A DNA stretch of 64,000 nucleotides, taken from positions 1,017,001-1,081,000 of the forward strand of contig WPIO01000038.1 in the NCBI GenBank assembly GCA_009760855.2. Reading direction: 5' to 3'. This stretch comes from Cristatella mucedo (Eukaryota; Bryozoa; Phylactolaemata; Cristatellidae). Both the position numbers and the translations under genes were made by a program. The notes beneath the pieces are model-generated. The model saw only the letters and a program-made list of their open reading frames with translations, was not told where the DNA came from and searched no databases. Shown piece after piece: positions 1 through 10,545 of this stretch; the first letter of the stretch is position 1; each line of letters begins with the position of its first letter.

Positions 1-156
1 TGCACCGACGCAATTTATATCTATGCAAAAGCTGATACAGATAAGCTACCCACTGGCAAGTGGTCGGGGCTCATTGAGGTTCATTAAAGCTCAAAGGTGG
101 CGTCTTCATGCTAGCCTCAGAATGCGGTTCATCAACTGGCCGCCAACGAAACCACC

Positions 157-550
157 TCAGCTGCCAATGCAATCGCTCGCTCTCTGCCCTCTCGGTTCGG
201 GCATCGGCTGGATTCCGGTAGGTATGTCGCTTAAAACCTCCGACTCACTTGCGTCGTTTTTTCCAACTCGATCCTTGTCCATATCGCCTGGCACCGATAT
301 TTCATTTTCGCAGGCGGCGCCACCATCGCCATCGTCGTTGCATGTAGCCAACAGCTTCCGTTCGTCGATCCTCTGTCGGCAGAGCGGGCACGTGTCCACT
401 GTGGCCGTGCATTCATGGCAGAAGTTGTCGTGACCGCAGGGTAGAAGGCGAATAGCAGTGGGCGCGTGGTCGAGGCATATGCAACAATAGGACAGGCGGC
501 CGCTTGTCTGAAAGATAAGTTCGCCAGCGAGCTTGAATGACGACTTAAAC
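157..550 (-). CDS. RING-finger terminal exon of a MYLIP/IDOL-like FERM-RING ubiquitin ligase
   Basis: Read on the minus strand, the exon is open to a TGA at 157-159. It encodes a C3HC4 RING: C-x2-C (CCIC), twelve residues, C-G-H, DNF, C-x2-C, six residues, C-P-L-C, then RQRIDERKL. The acidic tail DNDGDGG...DMDKD is poorly conserved-looking. A pyrimidine-rich acceptor (ATTCTCTTCCGACAG) ends at 551; a second AG eight bases on (TTTAAG) would keep phase 0 with the upstream exon at 4374-4565. RINGs bind E2 enzymes and transfer ubiquitin. The C-x6-C-P-x-C spacing and the linkage to FERM exons further along the minus strand point to the MYLIP/IDOL/Dnr1 family, where the RING is C-terminal. The domain call is firm. 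Membership of the same gene as the FERM exons is inferred from order, strand and family architecture. Confidence 0.82.
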
Positions 551-805
551 CTGTCGGAAGAGAATGCGATTCATTCTAGCCTCCTGACATAGAGCGCTCT
601 AACGTGCATTCGTGTTCGTTGCAGAATTCTTCCGAAAACCGAAGTTCTTGCGAACATCGTATCCGGAAAAGATACAGATAAGACCTGTTTAAAGTTATTG
701 TGATTGTTATTTGACCGTAGCGCGTAAGAAATTACGCGCTTATGGACATCTAAACGCTTATCGCTTTGGGCTGCTGGGTCTCCCACGCCTCCTGCTGCCT
801 TAGCT

Positions 806-2875
806 ATGCCAGCGGCTAGTAACCTGCTTGTTAATTATGATCGTCAGCAGCTGCTATCGCCTCGTCATCGTAGATCAAATGCATTCCTAGATGTTAATGT
901 TGTTGCTAAGATTAATGAACTATGCATTAACAAAAGAAAAGCACCCCATAGCCGCCGCCACGGCCGGAACCGCCAGCTCAGACGCCGCTCGTTGGGCTGG
1001 AACTTCGAGCTGAGTACCCGCTCGTTTGGTATTTCTAGCATTGTCTCGAACCGCTCAGCACGCTCCCCCACATGCGTCACTGTAAATCTCTCTAACTTTG
1101 TGGTCATCAGGCCTGTTGTAACTCCATCGGCCAGACTTAACGTTTGCCTTTGGAATCCTCGCTCAATGTGCAATAAACCTCTGGTAATAAGCAACCTCAT
1201 TTGTGAAAATGGTATCGACCTGCTCGCCCTAACTGAAACCTGGCTGAAATCGATAAACTGCCCGACAATTAAAGACGCTACTCCATCCGGTTTCTCGTTC
1301 TTTCACACCCCTAGATCAATCAAAACTGGAGGTGGAGTTGCTATTATCGTGGGCTCGAAATTCAACTTCAAGCCATTTGCAGTAACCTCGAAGCAGTCTT
1401 TTGAATCAATTGCCTTGGTCTTACTCGAAAACAAGCTACCGATAGTGGCAGTAGTCTATCCCCCACCAGGTACAAAATCCTCCTTTATCTCAGATTTCTC
1501 CGATCTCATTTCAATTCTGTGTGCAAGAAATCGATTCTTCCTCGGTATGGGTGATTTCAACGTTCACTTTGATAACTTATCTGACGCTTTCAGCAACGAA
1601 TTTCGTGCATTGACTGACTCGTTGTCTCTTGTGGCTCATGTGCATGGCCCTACCCACATCAAGGGTCACACATTCGACCAGATTTTCTCACACAACTGCA
1701 CTTTGTCATCACCAATTATTACCAAATCCTGCTTATCTGACCACATGCAGATCTCATTCAATCCACAGTGTGTGCCCACATCCTCCTCTAAAATAACCTG
1801 TGAATCGCGAAACCTCAAGACCCTTGACATCGATGCTGTCCGTGCGAGAATATCTGCTTCGACTCTGCTGCTCAGCTCTCCCGCCGATCTCTCATCATTG
1901 GTATATAGCTACAACACGACACTAGCTGACAAGCTCGAAGAGTTTGCACCTCTAAAGCGCACTGTGCGCTCCCGCCCAGACGGCCTATGGTTTACCACAG
2001 ACATTAAACTAGCCAGGTCTACTAAACGAAAGCTTGAAAAAGCATACAAAAGATCCGGACTAACTGTCCATCGACAGGCATATGAAGACTACTGTAAGTC
2101 GTACCAATCGATCCTAGCAAATGCCAAGTCTAGCTTCTATAGAAACATTGTTGAATCACAGATGCACAATCCAAAAAAGCTGATGTCGACAGTAAACCAT
2201 CTCCTCAACCGTTCCCAGACTAGCTCCTTACCTGATGATCCTTATGATGATCTCGCCTATCGCTTCTCTTGATTCTTTGTGCAGAAGATAGACAAAATCA
2301 GGGAATCCATCCCTGCGATGACAACCTCCCCACTAGAATGCTGTTCCTCGGTTCCCGACTGCACCTCAATGTCTGCATTTAAGCAGGTCACAAGTGACCT
2401 AGTCCTAAAGTTCTTATCGCAATCAAAGAATACAAGTCCTCTGGACCCTATTCCCACTGTCCTGCTCCTACTTTGCATTGATCTGCTGCTGCCATGCATA
2501 ACTAACATCATTAATATGTAATTAGCCTCAGGTCATATCCCAGCACCTTTCAAAAAAGTTGTAGTCAGGCCTCTCCTCAAGAAAGTAACACTAGACCAAG
2601 ATAACTTGAGCAACTACCGCCCAGTCTCCCTTCTCCCATTTCTATCAAAGACACTGGAACGGGTCGTGGCAGACCAGCTAAACTCATATATCGAAACCTC
2701 ACACCTTGCTAGTAAGTTCCAGTCCGGCTTTAGAGCTAATCACTCCACAGAGTCAGCATTGCTTAGGGTATACAGTGACCTACTTAAGAATGCAGACATG
2801 GGTAGAGTGTCTCTGCTTTTGTTTTGCTCGATCTTTCGGCAGCTTTTGACACCACCGATCACAAAGTTCTTCTAG
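806..2875 (+). pseudogene. LINE-1 copy A: APE endonuclease and start of reverse transcriptase
   Basis: The frame runs from ATG 806. Residues 40-62 are a basic region. Residues 111-320 are an apurinic-type endonuclease that nicks target DNA: LNVCLWN at 111, ETW at 144-146, GGGVAII at 176, GDFNVH at 249-254, THIKGH at 283-288 and SDH at 311-313. The frame is interrupted by TGA at 2270 and TAA at 2519, but the same frame continues (KIDKIRESIPAM; NYRPVSLLPFLSKTLERVVADQL; FQSGFRANHSTESALL). The frame fails near 2820, where the next domain moves to another frame. All catalytic endonuclease motifs look intact, so the decay is modest. Product inferred from family motifs. Confidence 0.85.
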
Positions 2876-3960
2876 AGCACCTCTCATCTCGCCTGGGCAT
2901 CACTGGCACTGCTCTGCATTGGTTCAGGTCCTATCTCAGTGGGAGACTCCAGAGTATTGACGTGAATGAACAAAGATCACCTGAAGTACCTCTGAAATAT
3001 GGAGTACCTCAGGGCTCCGTGCTAGGTCCCGTTATTTTCATAGTTTATACTCTGCCTCTTGCTGATGTGATTGCCAAGCACAATCTAGGCTTTCACTTCT
3101 ATGCAGATGACACTCAGTTATACCTTTGCTTTGATCCCTCTCAGCCATCCAGCACCTCAAATTCTCTCAACTCACTAGCTGCATGCATTGATGACATCCA
3201 CACATGGATGGCAGCAAATTTTCTAAAACTGAACGATGACAAAACTAACTTACTATTTATGGGCAAACCCAGTGTGATTCAGAAATTGGAAAGGCTGACG
3301 CTCAAAATTGGCTCTGCCAGCATATCTCCTTTCAAATCAGCTCGAAACCTAGGTGTTATATTTCAACGCGACCTTTCGTTAGACGACCATATCAGATCAA
3401 CGGTAAAATCTGCCTATTTTCAGCTTCATAATATTGCTAAAATTTGGGCTTGTTCAGAAAAGGATACCACGTCTTAGTTGGTCCATGCATTTGTGACATC
3501 TCGTCTCGACTTCTGAAACTCACTGCTTACTGGCCTACCAGCATGTGCGATCAAGCAATTGCAGCTCATGCAAAACTCTGCAGCTAGACTTGTCTGTCGT
3601 GAGCGTCGCAGTGGCCACATTACTCAACTTCTCGCCGACCTGCACTGGCTACCAGTCAAGCAACGGATTGTCTTCAAGGTTTTGGCGCTCACTTTTAGGT
3701 CCCTTCATTCTATGGCTCCAGGCTATCTCTTCGACATGCTCCCCCATTAGGCCAGGCATCGTAGCACCCGCTTTTCGGAATCCAACAGTCTAGAAATTTC
3801 TCGTACAAACCTCAAATCCTTTGGAGACCATGCATTTAGTTCGTATGCTCCCAATGCCTGGAATTCCCTCCCGACCTGCGTCAGAACATCCCCTGACCTG
3901 ACCACATTTAAAAGGAACTTAAAAACAGACCTATTTAGGACAGCATTTATTGGGTCCCTG
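2824..3960 (+). pseudogene. LINE-1 copy A: reverse transcriptase palm and C-terminal region
   Basis: Follows the upstream RT segment after a frameshift. Motifs: DLSAAFDTTDH (aspartate of RT motif A), WFRSYLSGR, GVPQGSVLGP, FYADDTQLYL (YADD catalytic aspartates, residues 93-96 of this segment), LNDDKTNLLFMG, NLGVIF. A TAG at 3475 interrupts the frame. The C-terminal part (LQLMQNSAARLVCRERR, HWLPVKQRI) continues in the same frame to about 3750 and, with further stops, to about 3960 (SLPTCVRTSPDLTTFKRNLK). This order is usual for CR1/L2/Rex1 elements. Reverse transcribes element RNA at the nicked target in living relatives. Confidence 0.85.
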
Positions 3961-4197
3961 TGATTGGTCCTTGACGTGCCTATACGTGCTGACACTGTGC
4001 ATGCTGCCACTAACCACATTTGCATGCCGACCCTGCGCATGTCACCCCTAACCATGTTATTCATTTTGTTTATTTTTTAAGCATGATTTTACTTACCATT
4101 TAATTGCATTTACCATTGCAGCAAATGTAAAGCGCCTAGAAAGAGATTAAGTTCTCCGAGGGCGCTTTATTAAGTACATTAATATTCCTATTATTTT

Positions 4198-4373
4198 TCA
4201 GGCCGCTAGTGGATGCGACATTACTTGATGGCGGCCGACTTAACGCTCGCTCTTTTACTCTCGAAAAAGCGAAGCAGAGGCCGAGGATAGCGGATGTGAT
4301 TCGGGAAGCTGCTGTTGCTTTCCTTCTTCATCTCTCTCTGTCTGCGTTTCATTCAAGCAACACCCGCTTTTAC
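4198..4373 (-). other. Residual host intron sequence next to LINE-1 copy A
   Basis: With the 23 bases at 551-573, this is all that remains of the intron between the linker and RING exons once LINE-1 copy A is removed, giving an ancestral intron of about 200 bases. It contains a pyrimidine-rich stretch in plus orientation (4310-4345) and no reading frame I can support. Confidence 0.5.
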
Positions 4374-4565
4374 CTGTAGCTCATCTTCCAGATCAACCAC
4401 GTTCTCATTTGCAGCCATATTTCGTCTGGCGACTGCGTTCGCATCATTGAAGAGACGTCGAACATTTTTCTCCTTTACCTGTACTCGTGTGAGTAGCACG
4501 TCGTAACGAAACGGTCGCCCTGATAAAAGACGCCAGTGTATAGGGTTTTCAAAAATGTAACGTGA
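4374..4565 (-). CDS. Linker exon of the MYLIP/IDOL-like gene
   Basis: Minus-strand exon of 192 bases (64 codons, phase 0 at both ends) between a good acceptor (TTCTTCTTATCTGTCAG) and donor (CTACAG|GTAAAA). It encodes a segment starting SRYIFENPIHWRLLSGRPFR and continuing YDVLLTRVQVKEKNVRRLFNDANAVARR to DLEDELQ. This follows the layout of the region just after the FERM domain in MYLIP-type proteins: a short 'NENI..GKKY..D' stretch, then a basic 'ARR.L.NA' helix, then a region predicted to be helical before the RING. The next exon inferred is the RING exon at 157-550. The open frame, splice sites and family resemblance agree. The exact join to neighbours is inferred. Confidence 0.65.
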
Positions 4566-4741
4566 CTGACAGATAAGAAGAATAGTCTGAAATTGTTATT
4601 TGATGGCAAATAGCTACCAGCAGCAGGTCGAAAAACCCGACCACAGGCACTACATGCATGATCAGCATCATTTTTAGAATTCCCATGTCTGCAAACAGTT
4701 TGAATGCCCACATTCTCCTGAGAATTAATTAATAAAAATCC

Positions 4742-4920
4742 TAGTAATAAATGTTATCACAATCATACATTTGAAATAGCACTCTCAGCGTATTCCATCA
4801 CTTTCTAAGTACTTTAAATTTGCTGCAGAGGAGGCACGATAGAAGAGTTAGTTTTACCAAGCTAAAAAACAACGAGCCTAACTTGGTTAGGGGTGACATG
4901 AACAGGGTAAGCATGCAAGT
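4742..4920 (-). mobile_element. LINE-1 3' UTR fragment
   Basis: Reverse complement of the LINE-1 3' end: diverged hairpin (AGCACTCTCAGCG...), TTTGCTGCAGAGG, then GGTTAGGGGTGACATG...GGGTAAGCATGCAAGT. It is cut off at 4921, where a LINE-2 3' end begins in plus orientation. Confidence 0.7.
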
Positions 4921-5185
4921 ATGCTTCTTACGCAACGACATCTACTCTCCAACTGCCGAATGCGGCACATCTTTTTCAGCGGTCCTGAACTGCTACTTCT
5001 ATGCTACTCACTACCTCAACTGCTCTCCTAACTCTGCTATGCTTCCCACTTTCTCTTTGTTGCGTGAGACGAAGTCTGTTAGCTACCGAATGCGTACCGA
5101 AAGCCGCTTAGGCTGTGAGTGGGCTATACAAAACTCTTCTGCATTGCACCCACATGGTCTTTACGACTTTGTGGAGTTACTGACG
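4921..5185 (+). mobile_element. LINE-2 3'-end fragment
   Basis: It starts at CTTCTTACGCAACGACATCT and runs through TGCTATGCTTCCCACTTTCT, TGGTCTTTACGACTTTGTGG to GAGTTACTGACGGAGATACA. This is the 3' part shared by all LINE-2 copies here. It is strongly 5' truncated. Its normal ATTACATT tail has been replaced or expanded into the ATAC/ATGC microsatellite that follows. Confidence 0.8.
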
Positions 5186-5226
5186 GAGATACATGCATAC
5201 ATGCATACATACATACATACATGCAT
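5186..5226. repeat. ATGC/ATAC microsatellite at a LINE-2 tail
   Basis: Tandem ATACATGC and ATAC units directly after the LINE-2 3' end and before an antisense LINE-1 fragment. Probably grew from the LINE tail. Confidence 0.85.
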
Positions 5227-5785
5227 GCATAGTGTCATCATGCACAATGTCCGGACGCATAAGCACATAAAGTTCGAATAAAAAAGAACGACTAAATGCT
5301 ATGAAAAATTGAATACTTTTTAGTCCTCTTTTAAATCTGGTCAAGTCAGTGGATGCCGTGACGGTTTTACAAACAGAATTTTGGGCTGTTTTAGCGTGCA
5401 ACTGAAGGCATGGTCTAAAAAGGATTTGAGGTGCATACGAGGCATAGGTAAACGATTAGATTCAGAAAAGTGAGTGGTACGATGCTTTACCTGATTGGGG
5501 AGTAGATGTCCCAGATATGCTGGAGCCAAAGTAAAAAGAGACCAAAAACTGAGTGGGAGAACCCTGAAGTCAATGCATCGCTTGATTTGAACCTAGTGCT
5601 TTTCGGTGAAAAGTAATGTGACGTGGCTAGTGCGACGCTCACGGAAGTCAAGATTAGCTGCACAGTTATACAGCAGATGTAAACGCTAGACTGCACAGGC
5701 CGGTAGACCAGCAACCAGTGAGGTACAGAGGTCGACACGTGATGTCACAAATGCATGATCCAATTTAGATGTGGTATCCCTATCT
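5227..5785 (-). mobile_element. LINE-1 fragment, copy D (antisense, 3' part)
   Basis: On the minus strand it carries the end of the RT frame (a diverged HWLLVYRPVQSS stretch, SPIR, PNQVKHRTTHFSESNRL) and the start of the 3' UTR (GTGCTTATGCG...GACATTGTGCATGATG). It is interrupted at about 5785, where another antisense LINE-1 3' end (copy C) begins inside the sequence corresponding to GATACCACGTCTAA. Confidence 0.7.
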
Positions 5786-6736
5786 ATCTATAATAATAAT
5801 AATACCCTTGATAAAGCCCCTCAAAAAACTCAATCTCTTTTTACGCGCTTTACAGTTGCTGCAAAGGGAAACGCGATTCAATGGTGAACTATATCATGCT
5901 CGATAAACAACATGAATATAATGATTAGGGGTGACATGCACAGGGTCAGCATGCATGTGTGGTTAGTGGCAGCATGCAACAGTGTCAGCATGCATAACCA
6001 AATAAACGACGAATCACATGGACCAACTAAACTCTCTCCTAAGTAGGTGTCTTAAGTCAATGACGGTTAAATGTGGTCAAGTCAGAGGGTGTTGTGACAC
6101 AAGTTGGGAGTGAGCTTCAGGCTTTGGGAGCATACAAACTAAATGCACGGTCTCCAAAGGATTTCAGGTTTGTAAGAGGTATTGGTAAACTGTTAGATTC
6201 TGAAAGCTATTGTTACCATGCATGCTCTGGTGGCGGAGTAGATCTGAGAGATAGGCAGGAGCCGAAAAATGAAGTGACGCTAAAAGTGAGCGACAAAACG
6301 TTGAAGTCGATCCATTACGGGAATGGTAGCCGATGCAGGTCGGCGAGAAGTTGTGTGATTTGGCAACGTCGACGCTCATGACAGACAAGCCTAGCTGTGG
6401 AGTTTTGCACCAGCTGTAATCCCCTGATTGCACATTTCGGTAAGCCAGCAAGCAGTGAGTTGCAGAAGTCAAGCCGGGACGTCACAAATGCATTTACCAA
6501 CTTCGATGTGGTATCCCTATCTAAACAGGCCCGAATTTTAGCAACGGTATGTAGCTGAAAGTAGGCAGACTTGACTGTGGAACTGTTACGGTCGTCTAAC
6601 GAAAGGCCATTATTAAACATGACACCCAGATTTGGTGCGGATTCAAAAGAATATATGCTAGAAAAGCCGATTTTGAGCATCAGTCTTTCCAATTTTCGAA
6701 TCAAACTTTGTTTGCCCATAACTAGTAAGTTAGTTC
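5786..6736 (-). mobile_element. LINE-1 copy C: 3' segment of an inverted (twin-primed) element
   Basis: Minus-strand 3' third of LINE-1: ATT tail and hairpin at 5786-5850 (reverse complement), 3' UTR, and RT C-terminus. The RT part reads LVMGKQSLIRKLERLMLKIG, AKIRACLDRDTTSKLVNAFV and LDFCNSLLAGLPKCAIRGLQ. It starts (5' side) at ACTAACTTACTAGTTATGGG, equivalent to about position 3246 of copy A, and abuts the 5' end of plus-strand copy B at 6736/6737. See findings. Confidence 0.85.
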
Positions 6737-6791
6737 TCGCCTCCCGACAATGAACGCTCACACATGCGTTCGTGTTCGTTGCAGAATTCAT
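6315..6791 (-). pseudogene. RT C-terminal frame of LINE-1 copy C
   Basis: An uninterrupted 140-codon stretch of LINE-1 RT C-terminus, from LLVMGKQSLIRKLE to QLLADLHRLPFP. It is better preserved than the matching part of copy A. The first residues read across the junction into the antisense 5' end of copy B and are not LINE protein. Confidence 0.75.
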
Positions 6792-6961
6792 TCGAAAACC
6801 AAAGTTCTCTCGAACATTGTATACGGAAAATATACAGCTAAGACCTGTTGAAAGTTATTCTGATTGTTATTTGACCGTTTCGCGTAAGAAATGACGTGCA
6901 TATGGATATCTAAACGCTTATCGCTTCGGGCTGCTTGGTCTCCTATGCAGTCGGCTGCCTT

Positions 6962-9520
6962 AGCTTTGCCGGCGGCTAGTAATCTGCATGTTAGTTATGA
7001 TCGTCAGCAGCTGTTATCACTTCGTCATGGCAGATCAAATGCATTCCTGGAGATTACCGTTGTTGCTAAGATTCGTGAGCTATGCAGCAACAAAGGAAAA
7101 GCACCCGGAGCTGCCACGATGGCCGAAACCACCAGGTCAGATGCCTCTCGTTGGGCTAGAACTGCGAGCGGAGTACCCACTCGTTTGGTATTCCTACCAT
7201 TGTCTCAAACCACTCAGCACGCTCCCCCACATGCTTCACTGTGAATCTCTCTAACTTAGTTGTCATCAGGCCGGTTGTAACTTCATCGGGCAAACTTAGT
7301 TTGCCTTTGGAATCCTCTCTCAATGTGCGATACACCTCTGGTAATAAGCGACCTCATTTCTGAAAATGGTATCGACCTGCTCGCCCTAACTGAAACTTTG
7401 CTTATATCGATAAACTGCCCGACAATAAAAAATGCAACCCCAACTTGTTTCTCATTCTTCCACATCTCTAGATATATTAAAAGTGGAAGTGGAGTTGCTG
7501 TTATCGTGCTCTCGAAATTTAACTTCAAACCATATGCAGTACCCTTGAAGCAGTCTTTTGAATCAATTGTCTTGATCTCACCCGAAAACAAGCTACGAAT
7601 GATGGCAGTAGTCTATCGCCCGCCAGGTATCAATCCTGTATCTCCATCTGTAACTCCACAAAGTCATAAAGATCATATGAATGTTACGCAGGATAATTTT
7701 GTATATCGCACTCACAGTCTAAGCGGCTTTTGGTACGCATTCCGTAGCCAACAGATCCTCCTTTATTTCGGATCTCTCCAATATCATTTTTATTATGTGT
7801 GCAAGAAATTGATCCTTCCTCGTGATGGATGATTTCAACCTTCACTTTGATAACTTTTCTGACGCCTTGAGCACTGAAATGAAATTCGTGCATTGACTGA
7901 CTCATTGTCTCGTGGCTCATGTGCATGGCCCTACTAACATCATGGGTCACATACTCGACCAGTTTTTCTCAAACAACTGCACTTGGACATAATCAATTAT
8001 TACCAAATCCTGCTTATTTGACCAAATTCCGATCTCATTCAACCTACAGTGTTTGCCCACCTCCTTATCTAATTAAACCTGTAAATCGCTCGACCTTTAG
8101 ACCCATGATATCGATGCTGTCCATGCGAGAATATCTGCTTCGACTCTGCTGCCCAGTCCTCCCTTCGATCTATCATCATTGGTAGATAGCTACAACACGA
8201 CACTAGCTGACATGCTCGACGAGTTTGTGCCTCTGACTAAGCGCACTGTGCGCCCTTGCTCAGACGGCCTATGGTTATAAACACACACTAACCTAACCAG
8301 GTCTACTAAGGGCAAGCTTGAAAAAGCATACAAAAGATCAGGACTAGCTGTCCATCGACCGGCATATGAAGATTATTCTAGGTCTTAGAAATCAATCCTA
8401 GCAAAGGCCAAGTCTAGTTTCCATAAAAACATTGTTCAATTACAGATGCACAATCCTAAAATAATGATGCCGACGATCAACCATCTCCTCAACATCTCCC
8501 AGATTAGCTCCTTACCTGATGGTCCTTGTGACGATCTAGCCAATATTTCTCTCTCGATCTCTCGATTCTTTGTGCAGAAGATAGACAAGATCAGGGAGTC
8601 CATCTCTGCGATGACAACATTCCCCCAAGAATGCTTTACCCCGATTCCTGGCTGGAACTCGCTGTCTACATTTGAGTAGGTCACTGGTAATCTAGTCATG
8701 AAGGTCGTATCCAAATCAAAGAAGATCACAAGTCCTTTGGACCCTATTTCCACGGTCCTGCTCCTACGCTGCTTTGATCTGCTGCTGCCATGCCTAACTA
8801 ACATCATTAATATGTCATTAGGCTCAGGTCATGTCCCAGCACCTTTCAAAGAAGCTGTAGTCGGGCCACTTCTCAAGAAAGTGACACTAGATCAAGAAAA
8901 CTTGTGCAACTACCGCCCAGTCTCCCTTCTACCATTCCTATCAAAGACACTGGAACGGGTCGTGGCGGACCAGCTGAACTCATATATTGAAACTTCAAAC
9001 CTTGCTAGTAAGTTTAAGACTGGCTTTAGAGCTAATCACTCCACAGAGTCAGCATTGTAAATGGTGTACAACGATCTACATAGGAATACAGACATAGGTA
9101 GAATGTCTCCGCTTGTTTAGCTCGATCTTACGGTAGCTTTTGATATTATCGATCAAAAAGTTCATCAAGACCGCCTCTCATCTCGCCTGAGCATCACTGG
9201 CACTGCTCTGCAATGGTTCAGGTCCTATTCCACTGGGAGACTCCGAAGTATTGACATGAATGGACAAAGATCATCCGAAGTACCTCTATGGGATACCTCA
9301 GGGCTGCGTTCTAGGTCTGGTTTTTTTCATGTTTACACTCTCCCTCTTGCTGATGTGATTGCCAAGCACAATCTAGGCTTTCACTTCTATGCGGATGACA
9401 CTCAGTTGTACCTTTGCTTTGATCTTTCCCAGCCTTCTAGCACCTCAAATTCTCTCAACTCACTTGCTGCATGTATTGATGACAACCGCACATGGATGGC
9501 AGCAAGTGTTCTAAAACTAA
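6962..9520 (+). pseudogene. LINE-1 copy B: broken endonuclease and reverse transcriptase
   Basis: Endonuclease start (MCDTPLVISDLISENGIDLL, then ETL in place of ETW) from 7323. The endonuclease is split by the LINE-2 insertion and continues with many stops. The central linker and RT N-terminus lie at 8446-9060 (KIDKIRESISAM; SKKITSPLDPISTVLLLRC; NYRPVSLLPFLSKTLERVVA; GFRANHSTESAL then stop). A YADD-containing RT piece lies at 9256-9540 (FYADDTQLYLCFDLSQPSST). It is clearly more decayed than copy A. Confidence 0.8.
7639..7755 (-). mobile_element. LINE-2 3' fragment nested in LINE-1 copy B
   Basis: Reverse complement of the last ~115 bases of LINE-2 (TATCTCCATCTGTAACTCCA...TTTTGGTACGCATTCCGTAG). 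It interrupts the copy B endonuclease; copy A gives the uninterrupted sequence (CCAGGTACAAAATCCTCCTT). ATCCT stands on both sides of the insert and may be a short target-site duplication. Confidence 0.8.
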
Positions 9521-9525
9521 ATAAT

Positions 9526-10011
9526 TTTGCTGGAAGTGGAAAGAAACTCTAACTGCAAAGAAGACCGGAGCAGCTGAGCGCTGTCTAACTAACGGAGGCA
9601 AAGGAAGACTGACGGCCCTTTTAATGGGAGAAGGCGCTTTCAGGCCGTCTTCAGCCAGTCTGCTCTAGCAATAATGTTAGTCCAGGTTCTCTCGCTTACT
9701 GGTATGCACGGTTGCTTGTATGTAAAGTTTTCTTACACTTTGGGCGTACGTATTTATCACCGTCGTGTGCCACACCTTGATGTCACCTCAGAAATCTCAT
9801 TACACAGCCCCAAAGGAAATGCTTAGAGAAGCAATTGGGAGACAAAACATAGCTGAGAATTTGATTACACAGAGGACGTGACAATAGTTTACACTGTGCA
9901 CCGCTCTCTGCAATATCACTTATATTTCTTCCAGAAGATGCAGCTTCTCCGGTGGCTTTATTCAAATCCTGTGCACCACCCATTCCGTGTCACCGCTACA
10001 TGTAACTGCAG
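9526..10011. other. Unassigned intronic stretch between LINE fragments
   Basis: No LINE similarity and no gene I recognise. A minus-strand frame (9783-9983, MGGAQDLNKATGEAASSGRN...) is open for 66 codons, but neither splice sites nor family resemblance support it. Confidence 0.4.
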
Positions 10012-10545
10012 CAATGTAATTTATCTCCGTCTGTAACTCCACAAAGCCACAAAGACTATGTGGGAGTTGGGCAGTAGAGTTTTGCATGGCGAAATCATAA
10101 CCTAAACGACTTTCGGTACGCATTCGGTAGCCACCAGACGTCGTCTCACGCAGCAAAGAGAAAGTGGGAAGCACTTCAGAGTCAATAGAGCAGTAGAGGT
10201 AGTGAGTAGCATGGAAGTAGCAGCTCAGGACCACTGAAAAGGATGAGCCATAGTCGGCAGCAAGAAAGTAGTTGTCTTTGAATAAGAATCGTGGAAGCGA
10301 GTTTCACAATCTAGTACCGGCAGAACTAAAGCTTTTGTTGCCAATGGTCTTTACGTGGAGAAATGAAACAGCTAATTTATTTTCCATACTAGACCTGAGG
10401 GCACGAGGAGGCTGAAACCGGTGCTGAAGTTCAGCTAGGTATGGAGGAGCCAAGCCGTGACGGTCCTTGTGGGTCAGCATAAGAACTTTGCTCTGTATCG
10501 GTTGATCAACCGGAAGCCATCGTAATTTTTTTAGCAAATGACATG
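10012..10545 (-). mobile_element. LINE-2 3' fragment (antisense)
   Basis: Minus-strand LINE-2 from the RT C-terminus (WLPVDQPIQSKVLMLTHKDR, HGLAPPYLAELQHRFQPPRALRSS) to the 3' end (TAACTCCACAAAGCCACAAA in reverse). It is 5' truncated at about 10545 and starts in plus coordinates at TGTAATTTATCTCCGTC. Confidence 0.85.

Larger units (their letters stand above)
574..4197 (+). mobile_element. Full-length LINE-1-family non-LTR retrotransposon, copy A (CR1/L2/Rex1-like)
   Basis: The copy is about 3.6 kb. It has a 5' UTR shared base for base in pattern with the copy starting at 6737 (GTGTTCGTTGCAGAATTC...), an APE endonuclease, a reverse transcriptase and a 3' UTR containing repeated GCATGCTG/CACCCCTAACC motifs. 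It ends in a hairpin AGCGCCTAG...GAGGGCGCT followed by an ATT-rich tail. It carries at least three in-frame stops (2270, 2519, 3475) and a frameshift near 2820, so it is dead as an autonomous element. It lies antisense in an intron of the FERM-RING gene, between the linker exon and the RING exon. Confidence 0.9.
6737..9525 (+). mobile_element. LINE-1 copy B: 5' UTR to mid-RT, inverted 5' segment of the copy C element
   Basis: It starts with the same 5' end as copy A (TTCTCGCCTCCCGACA against TTCTAGCCTCCTGACA). It runs through the endonuclease and RT and stops at AAACTAAATAATTT, equivalent to about 3235 of copy A, almost exactly where copy C begins. Copy B plus copy C therefore make one complete element with its 5' part inverted. 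A LINE-2 fragment is nested at 7639-7755. Confidence 0.87.

Noticed and set aside
23-433. Plus-strand frame over the first 430 bases
   Set aside because: Shadow of the minus-strand RING exon, which has the conserved cysteine/histidine pattern.
9783-9983. Exon of the FERM-RING gene (MGGAQDLNKATGEAASSGRN...)
   Set aside because: It lies at the right place in the big intron, but neither splice sites in phase nor resemblance to the MYLIP linker supports it.
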